Positions 48,385-59,712 of a stretch of DNA of 64,000 nt are shown here, piece after piece. The translations under genes and the position numbers were made by a program. Source of the DNA: Dryas octopetala (lineage: Eukaryota > Streptophyta > Magnoliopsida > Rosales > Rosaceae). The notes under the pieces are model-generated. The model was not told where the DNA came from, did no database searches, and saw only the letters and a list, made by a program, of their open reading frames with translations. Every line of letters starts with the position of its first letter. Position 1 is the first letter of the stretch. The stretch spans positions 2,170,001-2,234,000 of the forward strand of contig OY992832.1 of the NCBI GenBank assembly GCA_963921425.1, read 5' to 3'.

Positions 48385-49875
48385 AACAATATTTCACCCC
48401 AACAACAATTAACCCAAATTTAACAAGAAATTAAAATTTCTCTCTCAAGTACTAATTAGTAACAAGGAAATTAAAGCTACAAGCAGTATTGCAGTATTGC
48501 AGAATTATAACAAAAGGAGGAGCTAGCAGAGCTTAGTGTATGTTGAAGGGAAATGGAGAGCTGAAATTGCATATTTATATTAGTTCAAGGATGGTAGCTT
48601 AGGGTAGAATGGTTCCACATGCTTCACTATTAAAATAATATTATCATCACAATTAACAATTATATATAATCAAAATTCATATATAGACTTAAAGACTGGA
48701 ATCTGGATATTCCCAACTCAGACAACTTACCATTTCATATGTGAAAATTAATGTCAAGGATTTGAATTAATGTGACTATAGCAAGGGCAATTGGGTCACT
48801 TCCTATGCAGTACTGCAATAGATCCTTCTTATTGACCACCGCCTACAGGCGCGTGAATGGTCTGATATATATTATAGCTAGGTTGGCAGCAAGCAAGCCA
48901 TGCACTGTTGTGTAGCTCTCACGTTCTGCTTTGACTCTCGACTTCTATTTCTGTGTTCTGCATTATGTATTGGTATGAGCAAAACGAGTAAGAGAAGAAA
49001 AATAGTGATTAATTATTAAAAATTGAATATTAAATTCTAGATAATGTGGAGGTCATTAAATGTGGAGAGAGTAATTAAGGTTAGAGTTTAGTAAATATTG
49101 TACACAATGAATGAAAGCGATGTGAAACCCTAACCGGGACCAATACACCGAGAGAGATGGACTCAACGTGAATGTTTGTTGGCGGACATTCACATGGAAA
49201 CATACATTTCTAACATTTCTCTCCCTCTCTCTCTCTTTCTCACACCCCCCAACATCTACGATTTAAACTTTGATCAACGCTAGCTCACGCACCACTATAT
49301 ATATATATATATATATATATATCTATCAAGTGTGTACCAATTATTATGGTTTTTTTTTTCTCTCATTTTTCATGCAGTGTATCACTATTCCTTATCAGTC
49401 TTCACCAACTACAGTTCTTTAAATATCAATTTCTTAATCCTTCCAAGAATATTCTAATACATAACACTTGAATTAAACATTGATTTAGACACACATAGCT
49501 ACCAACATTTACAATAATGACTGGATAATCCTCTAGAGTTTCAATGCTTTTTAAAAGTTTTTAAACTCCACTTAGCTCATGTGGTGACTGGTGAGGAATG
49601 ATAAGAAATATGGTGACAATTAGGACTAGAATAAGTTATGGAGTCGATAGCATTCAATGTACCAAAAAAAGTTGAGAATATATGGTGCCACAAATTTTAT
49701 ACTTCTAAATTTTTCAAATTTTTCTACTCCTTAGTTTGACGATTTAATTACATGATTTGTCAAACATTTCACTCACATATGTCATACGCATGAAACCAAA
49801 TGAAAAGTCACATAACATATATTCCATGTCATGGAATAAATTAAGAAAAATGTTTGACCCTTTACATTACATTTA
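48385..49875. other. LBD12 upstream region
   Basis: No gene seen. Contains a TA repeat at about 49,298-49,322 and a CT-rich stretch near 49,220. Confidence 0.5.
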
Positions 49876-50482
49876 AGAGCATCTTCAAGAAATTCTTCAA
49901 ATTTTACTCTTCAAATCCCACTTTGCTGATTTATGTGGGAATTTGAAGAGTGAAAACTGAAGAGTTAAAATTACTCACTTTAATAGACTCTTCAAATTTA
50001 AACAAAATTTGATTTTTATTATGATTATATTAAATTTAAAACATTAAACATTAAACAACTTTTAAATTAATGATAGTACTCAAAACAATTTCGTTGAGAT
50101 ATGATCAAAATTTAGATACAGCTAGTACGTGATATATATATATATATATATATTGGCAAAAATTTGATTGTTGGGCTCTTGATAAAATTTCAGCTATTGG
50201 TTAAATAATTTAGCCGTTGCTTTTTGATTAATGTGGGATCAGCCAAAATTTATTACTGTGATTTTATACAGTTGTCTTTAATATTTTTTTTTACTTTATC
50301 TCTTTTTTAAATTAATATTTTAATAATAAATTTGATTTAAAGAGCCTAATTCACTTGACTAATTGATCTTGAGTCTCTATTTTGAAGAGTTTATTTGAAA
50401 AATTTGTTAGAGTAAATTTTACTTACGTGGCACAACAAATGGAGCATCCAAAACTATTTGAAAAATCTATTGGAGATGCTCG
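49876..50482. mobile_element. Probable PIF/Harbinger (Tourist-like) MITE
   Basis: Ends are inverted: GAGCATCTTCAAGAAATTCT on the left and a right end whose complement starts GAGCATCTCCAATAGATTTT. Trinucleotide TTA flanks both sides (49873-49875 and 50483-50485), as expected for this superfamily. No coding capacity over about 607 bases. Confidence 0.7.
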
Positions 50483-50485
50483 TTA

Positions 50486-52849
50486 TTCCTCCTTATATTC
50501 CTCCTTATAAGTCAATTACAATTTAATGCGTTTTACTTTACGATGAGTAATTAAGCCTTTGTAAAAATAAAAATAAAAAACACTTGTAAAATTCTAGAAT
50601 GTCTTCTTACATACTGTATAACAACTAAGCCTTTTTCACTAATATTATTAGTTATGTTAAAAAAAATTAAAAATTTGTAGGTCTACTGCTAGAATTGATA
50701 CCCTAGAATTGATACCCTGATCTTGCAATCATGGTGATCTTTGGCCAACCAAATTGGCTACACTTCTTGTATAGATCAACTTTCTTTTCTTTCTTTCTTC
50801 TGTTTTTTTTCCTTCCCTCTTTATTTTTGTAGCTGGAAATTGTGCAATTTTAGAAGCCACTATAAGAACATTTTATTATAATCACATCTACACAGATCAT
50901 CAACCAGAAAACTTGAAAAAAAAAAGGAAGGGAAGATGAATTTCATATAAGACAGAAATGTAGGAATCAAATTATGCCTGAATTGGTAGTCACAACCTTT
51001 TTTTTCCCTATCAAATTCGAACCTCTCTTCCTCAGATATATTGAAGGAAAAGGCCAAAAGAAAAAAAAATTGGGAAATATTTTTGAGCATATATTATACA
51101 TGCATGTACAACATTGCATGACTGCAAATTAACTATCCATGAACACGTCACACCAGTGACCAGTACTAGACTTTATTTTAATTTGAAATCCTCATCACGT
51201 CTATACATTATATTAATACCGATAAGCATGATAATACTACCCCCACCAAGAAATTAATGTGACCCAATTAATGAGATCCGACATGAAGCAAAGGCTTAAG
51301 AATTTATTAAAGGGAAACCCATTTCGAGAGAGATTGAAACTAAAACAATAGCAATTGTGGAACCCTAAGACCTATTCTCACTCTCTTGCATTTAATGCTC
51401 TCCACATGATTCCAAGCTTCTAATCTTTTGTTCCGAGGAAAACAGCTCTCTTCCCCTAGTTGTCATGGCATATGTATATATATCTGTTTTGTTTTTTTTT
51501 TCTTTTTTTTAGTTAGTACTTTATACGCATTATCTTATAAACCAAGTCTATGTTTTCAATTAGACTCTCATCTATCTCATACAATACTAATAAATAAATG
51601 GGTCCATTATGTTGAATTTCTTTTAGTGCATCATTACCTCAGAAAACGCGTATTTTATATAAGTTTCAGTTTCCGGTTTCAAGTTTCAAACCCCTAAGCT
51701 CTAGGAAGAAGAAAAACTTCGAGGCTCTAGACGGTGAGATCCATGTAAACTTTGTTTTACTCTATATTTTAAGCAAATGAATAAAGTAGAGGAAAAACAG
51801 ACATCTTTCACCAACTTAGAGAAAAATAAAACATGCAACCTCCGATGCAAACATTGAATGCGCTTGCCTGGTGATATGGAAGATTCGATTCTTGAGATAT
51901 GCTTGGTATTTTGTTTTTTTTCAAGTCTAAAATGATGGAAACTAGAATTATTAGAATAGAAGCAATGTTTGACAATGGCAGCCTCAAAAGTGGGGGAGTT
52001 CAAATGGTTACTGACCTGAAATTCAATTTGCTTAAACAGAGTGGGTGTTGGATTTCCAATGCGATCATTTCTATTCAAATTGCAAGTCCCCAATATCAAT
52101 TCACTGCAATGAAAATTTTGGGGGCAAAAGAAAGCGGTTGGTACAAGCTGGGCCACGCTTATTATTTGTTTATATATAGCTGTTAATTAGCTGCATATAT
52201 CTTCACTTCTAAGATTCTCTAAAGGTACCCAAAAGACCAGTAGACCATGGCCAACATAAGCTAAACAGGGGCACAGAAGATATAATAAACAGAAATATAA
52301 AATAAAATAAACGAAAGGACAGATAAGGATGGATGGGTACCTGCGACCGGGCCAGGCTGATGCACCAAAACTCCAAGCCAGTGAAAATCAATAGGGCCTT
52401 GAAGAAAAAAGTGCTGACCCACTTGCTTTGATATTCTCAATAGTTTGTAGGTAGAAACCAATTAAATTTGATCCCCTAAAGCCTACTGCTTGGGGCCATA
52501 TATGATTGCCATGGCTTTGTAACAAACTTTGGTACTCGGCTGCAGGGTGCAGTGGATCAGTCAAAATTGTTGTGAAGTTTGAAATGGACGAAAATCCTGT
52601 CCTGGTAATATGATGACAATCTTGTTACAAATTGTACTTTGTTTACAGTTGGTAAGATTGAAGCAATGCTAGTTTTATAAAAAACTTGACTGGGCTCCGC
52701 TTGTATTTTGTTCCCCACTCAACACAAGCTGCACAATATTGTGTGTTATTGGCATATATAGCTTCAACCCAATCACTCTTTGACAGAAAATTCATTGCCA
52801 GCTCCAAAGTATAGCTTCAACCCAAGCACATACATTAGTCTTCCTGTGA
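50486..52849. other. Intergenic, no gene recognised; end near DFO 3' UTR
   Basis: Two overlapping open frames near 51,700-52,190 on opposite strands show no known domain and are AT-rich, so I do not call them. The last few hundred bases may be the 3' UTR of DFO. Confidence 0.4.
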
Positions 52850-55285
52850 CTATAGAACTTCAGGGTTCCCCAACAAGCTTCGGCTTTCATTCAATTTTCG
52901 TAGATTCCGTTTTTTTATTCCGTTTCTGAACAAAGTGCTTGCTACACACTTTGTCTCTTTGCATACTGGAGAACACTCCTTGTTCTTCTCTTTTAGTCTC
53001 TTTTTCAAGTAGTCTGCTGTCTGTGCCTGAACTGATATGAGCAAACAGAATTTTCCATGATCAAATTATAGCAAATAGACAGCAAATTCCATTAATTTTA
53101 AACTTATCAACACAAATCTTAGTTACCAAAGATGACTCACAGATGGTAAAGTCATAGACAAAACGCCAAGGAAAACCACATTATGTGGATTGTCTAATAT
53201 CCAGAATCACAAGTCAATATCCTGATCATATTTGTAACTAAATTGTCATTGGACAATTACATTGTCCTTTCATACTCAGCTTCACAAATTACTAGCATAA
53301 TCTTTAAATTCATGAGATATAAATTTCAACCTCTGTGCAAACAAAAGTACATAGTATAGCTAGATAGTGAGCTCGGTAAGATTTCTTGCATATAAACAAG
53401 TCTATCATACACATCTTTCAGAATTTTGTACTAAGATTAATTTTTCTAGGTTTGTAATTTAGATGTAGTATTGTGCCAACGCGGGACACTCTCTAAAAAT
53501 TGATACCTTTCAATGTGATGTAGCATAGGGATTATTTTACATGGAATTAACATAAAACTAAAAGTTCATTGATTTGGTTGTAAAGAGGAGCAATTATAGT
53601 GATTAAGGAACTCCAGCTAACACTGCCATATCATTACATTTTCTCATTACTACTATATGATAAAATCGAGAGGTTTGTTTCCCCTGGATATAGCGTATCT
53701 CCTGTTTGACAGCAGAGATAATGGTCGAAAACTTGACCTCATATAACAAATAGGCAAGCAATTCAGTATCATTGACCTGAAATAACTAAGCAAGTAGGAA
53801 GCTTTGTAACCAACAACAGTAGATTGTGGATATAGTTATCAAATCACTGTCTCAAATTGACTCTAATAGATACTCTGGCATATATACCACAAACTTGAAC
53901 ATAGTTTAACATAACTATTAAAGAAAATTAAAACAATTAATAAGACATACCGGAGTGTGAAGAAGCAGATGCCATGGAACAATCCTTGAGTCTCTTTATC
54001 TTTTCAATAGCTTGCACACTTTCAAAGACTTCATCCTTTTTCAGGTCTTCAGAAGATTTCCTCTTAAGGCAAGTTTCATCTGTTTTTGGGTCTTCCTTAG
54101 ATTTCTCCTTAAGGCAAAACAATGCATTTTCACATGCCTGCGACAGCAATGGAAAATTTTAGAAGTGAAGTTACAAACCACAAAGTAGCCGAACATGCAA
54201 GTTACTAGCTATTACTTATGAAAATGAACAGTTGATAGATGCAACAGATTTGAACATCTCATCCAGCTTCATCTAACAGAAAATAAGACTTGTATATAGC
54301 ACAATACCTATGATTTTTAGTAGCAGCTCATTCTAGACATAGGTAGCAATCAACACAAATCATAACAAAAATTTAAATCATGTTATCCTAAATTCTAACT
54401 TTATTCCAATTTCCTTCATTGACATTCTAGAATTTGGACTTGCATCTCTAACTGCTATCTAGAACCCAATCAAGCAATTGGTTATAGACTTGGTTCTTAA
54501 ATCGATCCTCATCTCAGAATACGCCTTTTCTCACATAAAATGTTATTGTTTTGTTTATTTAGCAAAAATACTAATAAGTGAGCAATGCTTATAGTGATAG
54601 AGATGATGATGATCACACATACCCTTCCTGCAATAGAATAGAAACCACTATCTCTTGACTGGTGAGCAAAGTTTAGCCATTCTGTATATGGAACTTGTAG
54701 CCATGGGTAAGTTGTAGACTGGAGGTCCCGCAAAAGCAAACCCTCGTATCTCAAAGCCAAGTAACTCTGCAAACACAAACCAATTCACAAGCACAGAAGA
54801 TTAGTACCAAATTACCAAAAGGCCTTCCCGTACCTAAATAACTGATATAGCATTTACCTAACGAGTAGAGTTTATTCGATAATTAGGTCCACAAAAATCA
54901 CCAAATTTCACAAAATCAACATAAAAAACAATAAATTAGAACCAATCCTTATTTGAGAAGATGTACCTCAACATCGCCTACAAGTGCGAAAGAGCGAACG
55001 AGAAATTCAAGAACCAAAAGTTTCTGCTCGACATTTTTCTCGGCAATCTCTCGCAGAACGGCGAGAGATTCAGACCTCATGAACTGCATCAAACTGGACT
55101 GGACTTCCATCGACGACTTCACGTCCTTGGAAACCAAAACCGATTCCAAGACTCGTAGCGTCGCATCGTCGAACCTGCGTAAATTTAAGCCTTTCAATAC
55201 CAGAGAAGACAGAGATGGAAGCTCGGAGAAGAAGCAGAAGAACAGACCTTCTGTTTAGGACGCGTAACCGAAAGAGTTCCGACAT
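52850..55285 (-). CDS. DFO: DFO, double-strand-break formation protein
   Basis: DFO is a plant-specific protein needed for meiotic double-strand breaks in Arabidopsis. Five exons: 55248-55285, 54967-55174, 54623-54766, 53951-54137, 52850-53031, with consistent phases, give 252 residues. Exon 1 codes only MSELFRLRVLNR. The core is helical (RVLESVLVSKDVKSSMEVQS; REIAEKNVEQKLLVLEFLVR), then SYLALRYEGLLLRDLQS, a Lys/Glu-rich stretch, EKIKRLKDCSMASASSHSG and a basic end with VASTLFRNGIKKRNLRKL. No catalytic motif. I name it from a remembered match to At1g07060 and from its neighbours. The large intron 53,032-53,950 could hide a small alternative exon. Confidence 0.75.
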
Positions 55286-55500
55286 TTGAGCGCGAAGTGG
55301 CGCTGAATTTCATTTTGAGTTGGATTTATAAATGTTAGATTTAGCTGGTGAAATATAATGGGCCAAATTGGGCCTCTGTCTCCAGTAGCCTAAATTAGGG
55401 CCCAATTCACACTACTCCACCAGGCCCACACTACCCAAAAGCAATTAAGCAAAAATTAACACTCTCTCTCTCTCTCTCTCTCGCCAGTCACAGAGTCTCC
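55286..55500. promoter_or_regulatory. Shared DFO/FLX divergent promoter
   Basis: Only 215 bases separate the two start codons. It contains GGGCCAAATTGGGCC-like elements at about 55,360-55,400 on both strands (site II type) and a CT repeat at about 55,461-55,481 in the FLX leader. Confidence 0.7.
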
Positions 55501-57122
55501 ATGGCCGGACGAGACCATCGCCACCTCCTCAGACATCCCCAAGCCCCCAACACGACGGCGCTGGAGGACCGCATCGGCCTCCAGCACCGCGAGATCCAGT
55601 CCCTCCTCGTAGACAACCAACGGCTGGCAGCCACCCACGTGGCGCTCAAGCAGGACCTGGCGGCAGCTCAGCATGACCTCCGCCACCTGTCGGTGGCCGC
55701 CGGCCAAATAAAAGCGGAGAGGGACGCCGAGGTGCGCGAGGTCTACGAGAGGTCGTTGAAGATGGACGCCGAGCTCCGCGCCATCGACGCCATGGGCGCC
55801 GAGCTGGCTCAGGTGCGAGCGGATATTCAGGACATGAGCGCGGCGCGCCAGGAGCTAACGGCCGAATTGGAGACGATCGAAGGGGAGGTTGCGAGGACTC
55901 GCTCCGAGTCGAAGCCAGTGGCGGCCATTAAAGCCGACATTGAGACCTTCGAGCAGGAGATTCAGAAAGGAAGGTAATTTGAGAATAAAAATTCATTGCT
56001 TTTGTGATTAAATTCATTGAGAATATCTGTTCGTGTAGGGCTGCGATTGAGAATGAGAAGAAAACACGTGCGAGCAACCTTGAGCACCGGCAGGCAATGG
56101 CGAAAACCATGGGTGCCTTGGCTCGTGAAATTGAAAAGCTTCATGGGGAGCTGGCCAATGCAGAGAAGCGAGCAAGGGCTGCAGTAGCAGCTGCTGCTGC
56201 AGCAAAGCCAGGTCATTCATTATTCATTTATTCAACTTCAAGTCTTCAACTTGTTTCTTCCAATTCAGCTATTATGATTTTAATCTAAGTTGCTTCATTT
56301 AAATTCACAAACCCAGATTCCATAAATGAGTTTTATCAACTCTTTAGGTTGTTTTTATGCAGATTCTGGGTACGCTACAACATATGGAATCCCTGAAATG
56401 GTATATGGAGGGAATGCATATCCAGACCCCTATGGCATGCTTCAGGTATGTGTATCTGTATGTGTGTATCATCTTGATGTTTTTCTCAAACCTCTCTAAA
56501 AGATGTGCAAAGAGTTGTTAGTGTCTGAGATGATAACCTCAATGCCACTGAAACATGTAAATATGATCTTTGTACAAATTGTAACATGGAGATGGGTATG
56601 AAAACTTTTCTTCTATAATTCTCTTCTCTTCATAGGTTAGAATCACACAAAAATATGAAGAAATCAACAGCCTCATGATCACAGACTTGCTTACTTGATC
56701 CCCCTCATTCCTATCTTGAGAATCCCCGAGACTAAGGGAGATTGGAAAACTGAGATGGAAGCTGTTAAATCCTGAAATTAGGAAAGATCAACAGGGAAAA
56801 TTTGTGGTAAATATTATGGAACTTTAGGATTTAAAATTTGTAGCACTTCAGAGTTTCACTAACTATGGAAATTTAGGAAGATAACATCCAATATTCTTTT
56901 ATGTTTTCAACATTTAACTGACTCAAGAACATTCGAATAAACATTGTATCTATCATTCCAAACAAATCTAATTTGTAAACCTTTTCATCCAAATGAACCT
57001 TAGATGTATATATGTCCTCTGCATTTCAGGCCCAAGGTGGTGCTGATGCTGCCCCTCAATATGGTTCTGCGCCTATGCCACATGGTTCCTATGACATGCA
57101 ACAAACACATGTACAGAGATAG
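55501..57122 (+). CDS. FLX: FLC EXPRESSOR (FLX), coiled-coil protein
   Basis: FLX acts with FRIGIDA to promote FLC expression in Arabidopsis; relatives exist in species without FLC. Exons 55501-55973, 56039-56211, 56363-56445 and 57030-57122 give 273 residues. After MAGRDHRHLLRHPQAP comes LEDRIGLQHREIQSLLVDNQ, the family signature, then a long coiled coil (about residues 25-215) rich in Ala, Glu and Arg. The tail is Tyr/Gly/Pro-rich (YGIPEMVYGGNAYPDPYG, AQGGADAAPQYGS), ending QQTHVQR. Exon 1 is strikingly GC-rich. A hairpin element lies just past the stop codon. Confidence 0.9.
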
Positions 57123-57254
57123 CATCTCCAGCAAATATTTAGACTACTAGAAAATTGAATTTTGCCAACAATTATATTTCCAAGAAATATACATTATTTT
57201 GGGATCCCACAAGTTTTGGCAGCAATTGTAATGCGAAATGTGATATGGGTTTCC

Positions 57255-57436
57255 TTTTTAATTTTTAGAAATGAACTCCCATCGAGTAGTGCTCGAGCTC
57301 CCATCTAGAATTGCTCGAACCCCCCTTGAGTAGTACTCGAACCCTATTGAGTAGTGCTCGAGGGGTGTTTGAGCACTTCTCGAGGGGGGGTTCGAGCACT
57401 ACTCGAGGGTCAAATTTCTAAAAATTAAAAACAGAG
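57255..57436. mobile_element. Hairpin element built of GAGTAGTGCTCGA units
   Basis: Outer inverted arms TTTTTAATTTTTAGAAAT and TTTCTAAAAATTAAAAA flank several copies, in both orientations, of a unit like GAGTAGTGCTCGAACCCC, so most of it can fold into one long stem. It lies about 130 bases after the FLX stop, probably in its 3' UTR. It looks like a MITE with unusually repetitive arms. Confidence 0.7.
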
Positions 57437-59712
57437 GTTAAAAATCTTTATTTGACTTCAAGTTAGGTTAGTTTTCCTTCTCGTTTCCTTTTTAGATCTT
57501 TTGCATCTTATTCCTTTCCAATTCCAACCCTCTCGCTACAGAGAGAAATTCTTCTCACGCTTCTGGCTAGTAAACCAACCGGTGGCCACCAATTACTTGG
57601 CAGAAGAAGCTACTCTGTGACAAAATCAAATTAATTGAACGACAAACCCGCTCTTCAGATTTATGATTACCAGCCCTCAACAGGGTACGTAAAAGCAGAC
57701 ATGGGTGAGCCTAAGAGACGAATCAACAATTAATCGCCTTGTCGCCTACTAACATTTTTCAGTAAATCAAGACGAGAGCAAATTGGTCTTAATACAAAAG
57801 AAATTTGTAGCGATGCCCTACCCACCATAAAGTAGTTACAGATAAGCATGGGAGGTCGCTTTTAAACCCCCATTTTGCTCTGGTTGATAATCTTTTATGC
57901 AGCCAAGAGATGAACCAACAATTAATGGCCTTGCCAATGTTTTAAATTGCTATTTGAAATAGAATAAGAGTAAGTTTGAGCCTGATTTTCTCAGTATCAG
58001 AGCTTACCTAAATTAGTTTACCAAATTGTCTTTAACATAATTGCATCAGCGTCACATACTCGGATAGTTGGAAAGAAATAATTTTTGTCGTTCCTATGAT
58101 GATAATACCATTTTTAACGGTTGACGAGGACAATAGCATTGTAGGACATCACGTGCATAAAATCATTTTTAGATCATTTTCCATGCGCATAAATCTTTTG
58201 AACACTTCATCCAGAAAATAAAAATTTACTGGGGGCAAGAAAATGGAGAAACACATCAACCAAAATTAAGTTTCACACGGAAATGTAATTGTTCCAGATT
58301 TACATTGTGCAATCGAACGGACCTATACAATAAAAAAATAAAAAGTAAAAATCCCACCAAGGGTCAAGTTACTCGACTTCAACTTAACTGTCCTAATCAT
58401 CATTACAAGCCACCTTACCCACCCTTAAACTAAAATTGAAACAAAGAGGTATCTTCATGTTGCCATAAAAGCCAATGCCAACAATACAATATAACAGCAG
58501 TCGCTAGACACATGGAGTCTCAAAGAACTGCCGCACAACCACCCAAGAAAGAAGGCCTCACAACAGTAAGCACTCATCAGCAACTGAAGGGGAAGAGGAA
58601 ATGGCAATTGAAGGGGCGAATTAACCAAGCAGAGATCCTTGTCATCCACAAGTACTTGCAGGCACCACAAGAAAGACTAGCCCAACCCAGCAAGTAACAG
58701 ACAGATAAAAGGCATCCAGTACCCAAGATTTTGGGTATTCACACAATTTTAGCAAACAATACTAGATCTTAAACACCAGACGATGTGGCGAACTACCAAG
58801 TTAAATAATCCCTATACCTGTTCCAGTCCAGCACCCTCACAATTTTCAAACATCGGTAAAATGTTACTACTGTCCTACTACTACACATGTAGCATGGTAG
58901 CTATACAAGTCCTTCAACTGGACCAACCAAAACCAAGGGTGCCACCCATAAAAGACAGATTTTCCTCATTAAAATCAATTTTTTGACTTAAATCAGGCAT
59001 TCTAAAAGATTAACAAAAGATGAGCTCCCCTTACCAAATAGGGTAATAATATAACATGCCATCAATCTAATAGTCCAGGTTTTGCAATATATCAATTCCA
59101 CATCTAATGTCAGGTACATTACAATGCCAAAGGATACATTACAACATAAATTCAAGCCACATAAGAAACAATGGCCAGGACCACATGTTTGGGGATATCT
59201 AGGCCCTCATAGGAGAAATAAAGCACGTTCAGTCATGACTCATACAGGCGACATTTCAAGTCACAGCATGCATGCACAAACAACATAATCATGACCATGC
59301 ATTTCACATGCTTCTATCAATGCTTGCATCTGAGCCATATATATAAAGTGATCAGATGCAATCAAGAACCCAGTGAGCCAGAGCTGGGCAATCTCCAAAC
59401 AAGTGTTAAATAATGGTTATGAAAGAGCAGCACTCACCTGAAAATATCAACCTACCTTAGCAGCAAGCAATTTGAAGATTATCCACTTGTCTCTAAAAAA
59501 ACATTCACACAACTAAATCAATCCCAGGCCTATAATTAAAACCCCTCCAGGAAGCGGTAGGTAAATCAATAGAGGAGGAGAGAGGTCTTGCTCAGGGTTA
59601 GTGAACAACCTACCTCTTAGACTCCCGTTTAAGAACCCCTCCAACGGAATACTACAAAAACCCTCAGACAACAATTCTCATTACATAAAATGTGCTCGAT
59701 CTGGAAATTCTC
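57437..59712. other. Intergenic, no gene recognised
   Basis: Open frames are short and without domains. The right part should contain the TAF15b 3' UTR. Confidence 0.4.

Noticed and set aside
51701..52186. Overlapping frames of 151 and 95 codons on opposite strands
   Set aside because: No domain, AT-rich, no splice context; chance is the simplest reading.
52209..52461. Minus-strand frames with a possible exon ending at CAG/GTACCC
   Set aside because: Fragments such as QGPIDFHWLGVLV match nothing I know and have no partner exon.
57270..57420. CRISPR-like array of short repeats
   Set aside because: Units are in both orientations with no unique equal-length spacers, and the host is a plant; it is an inverted-repeat element.
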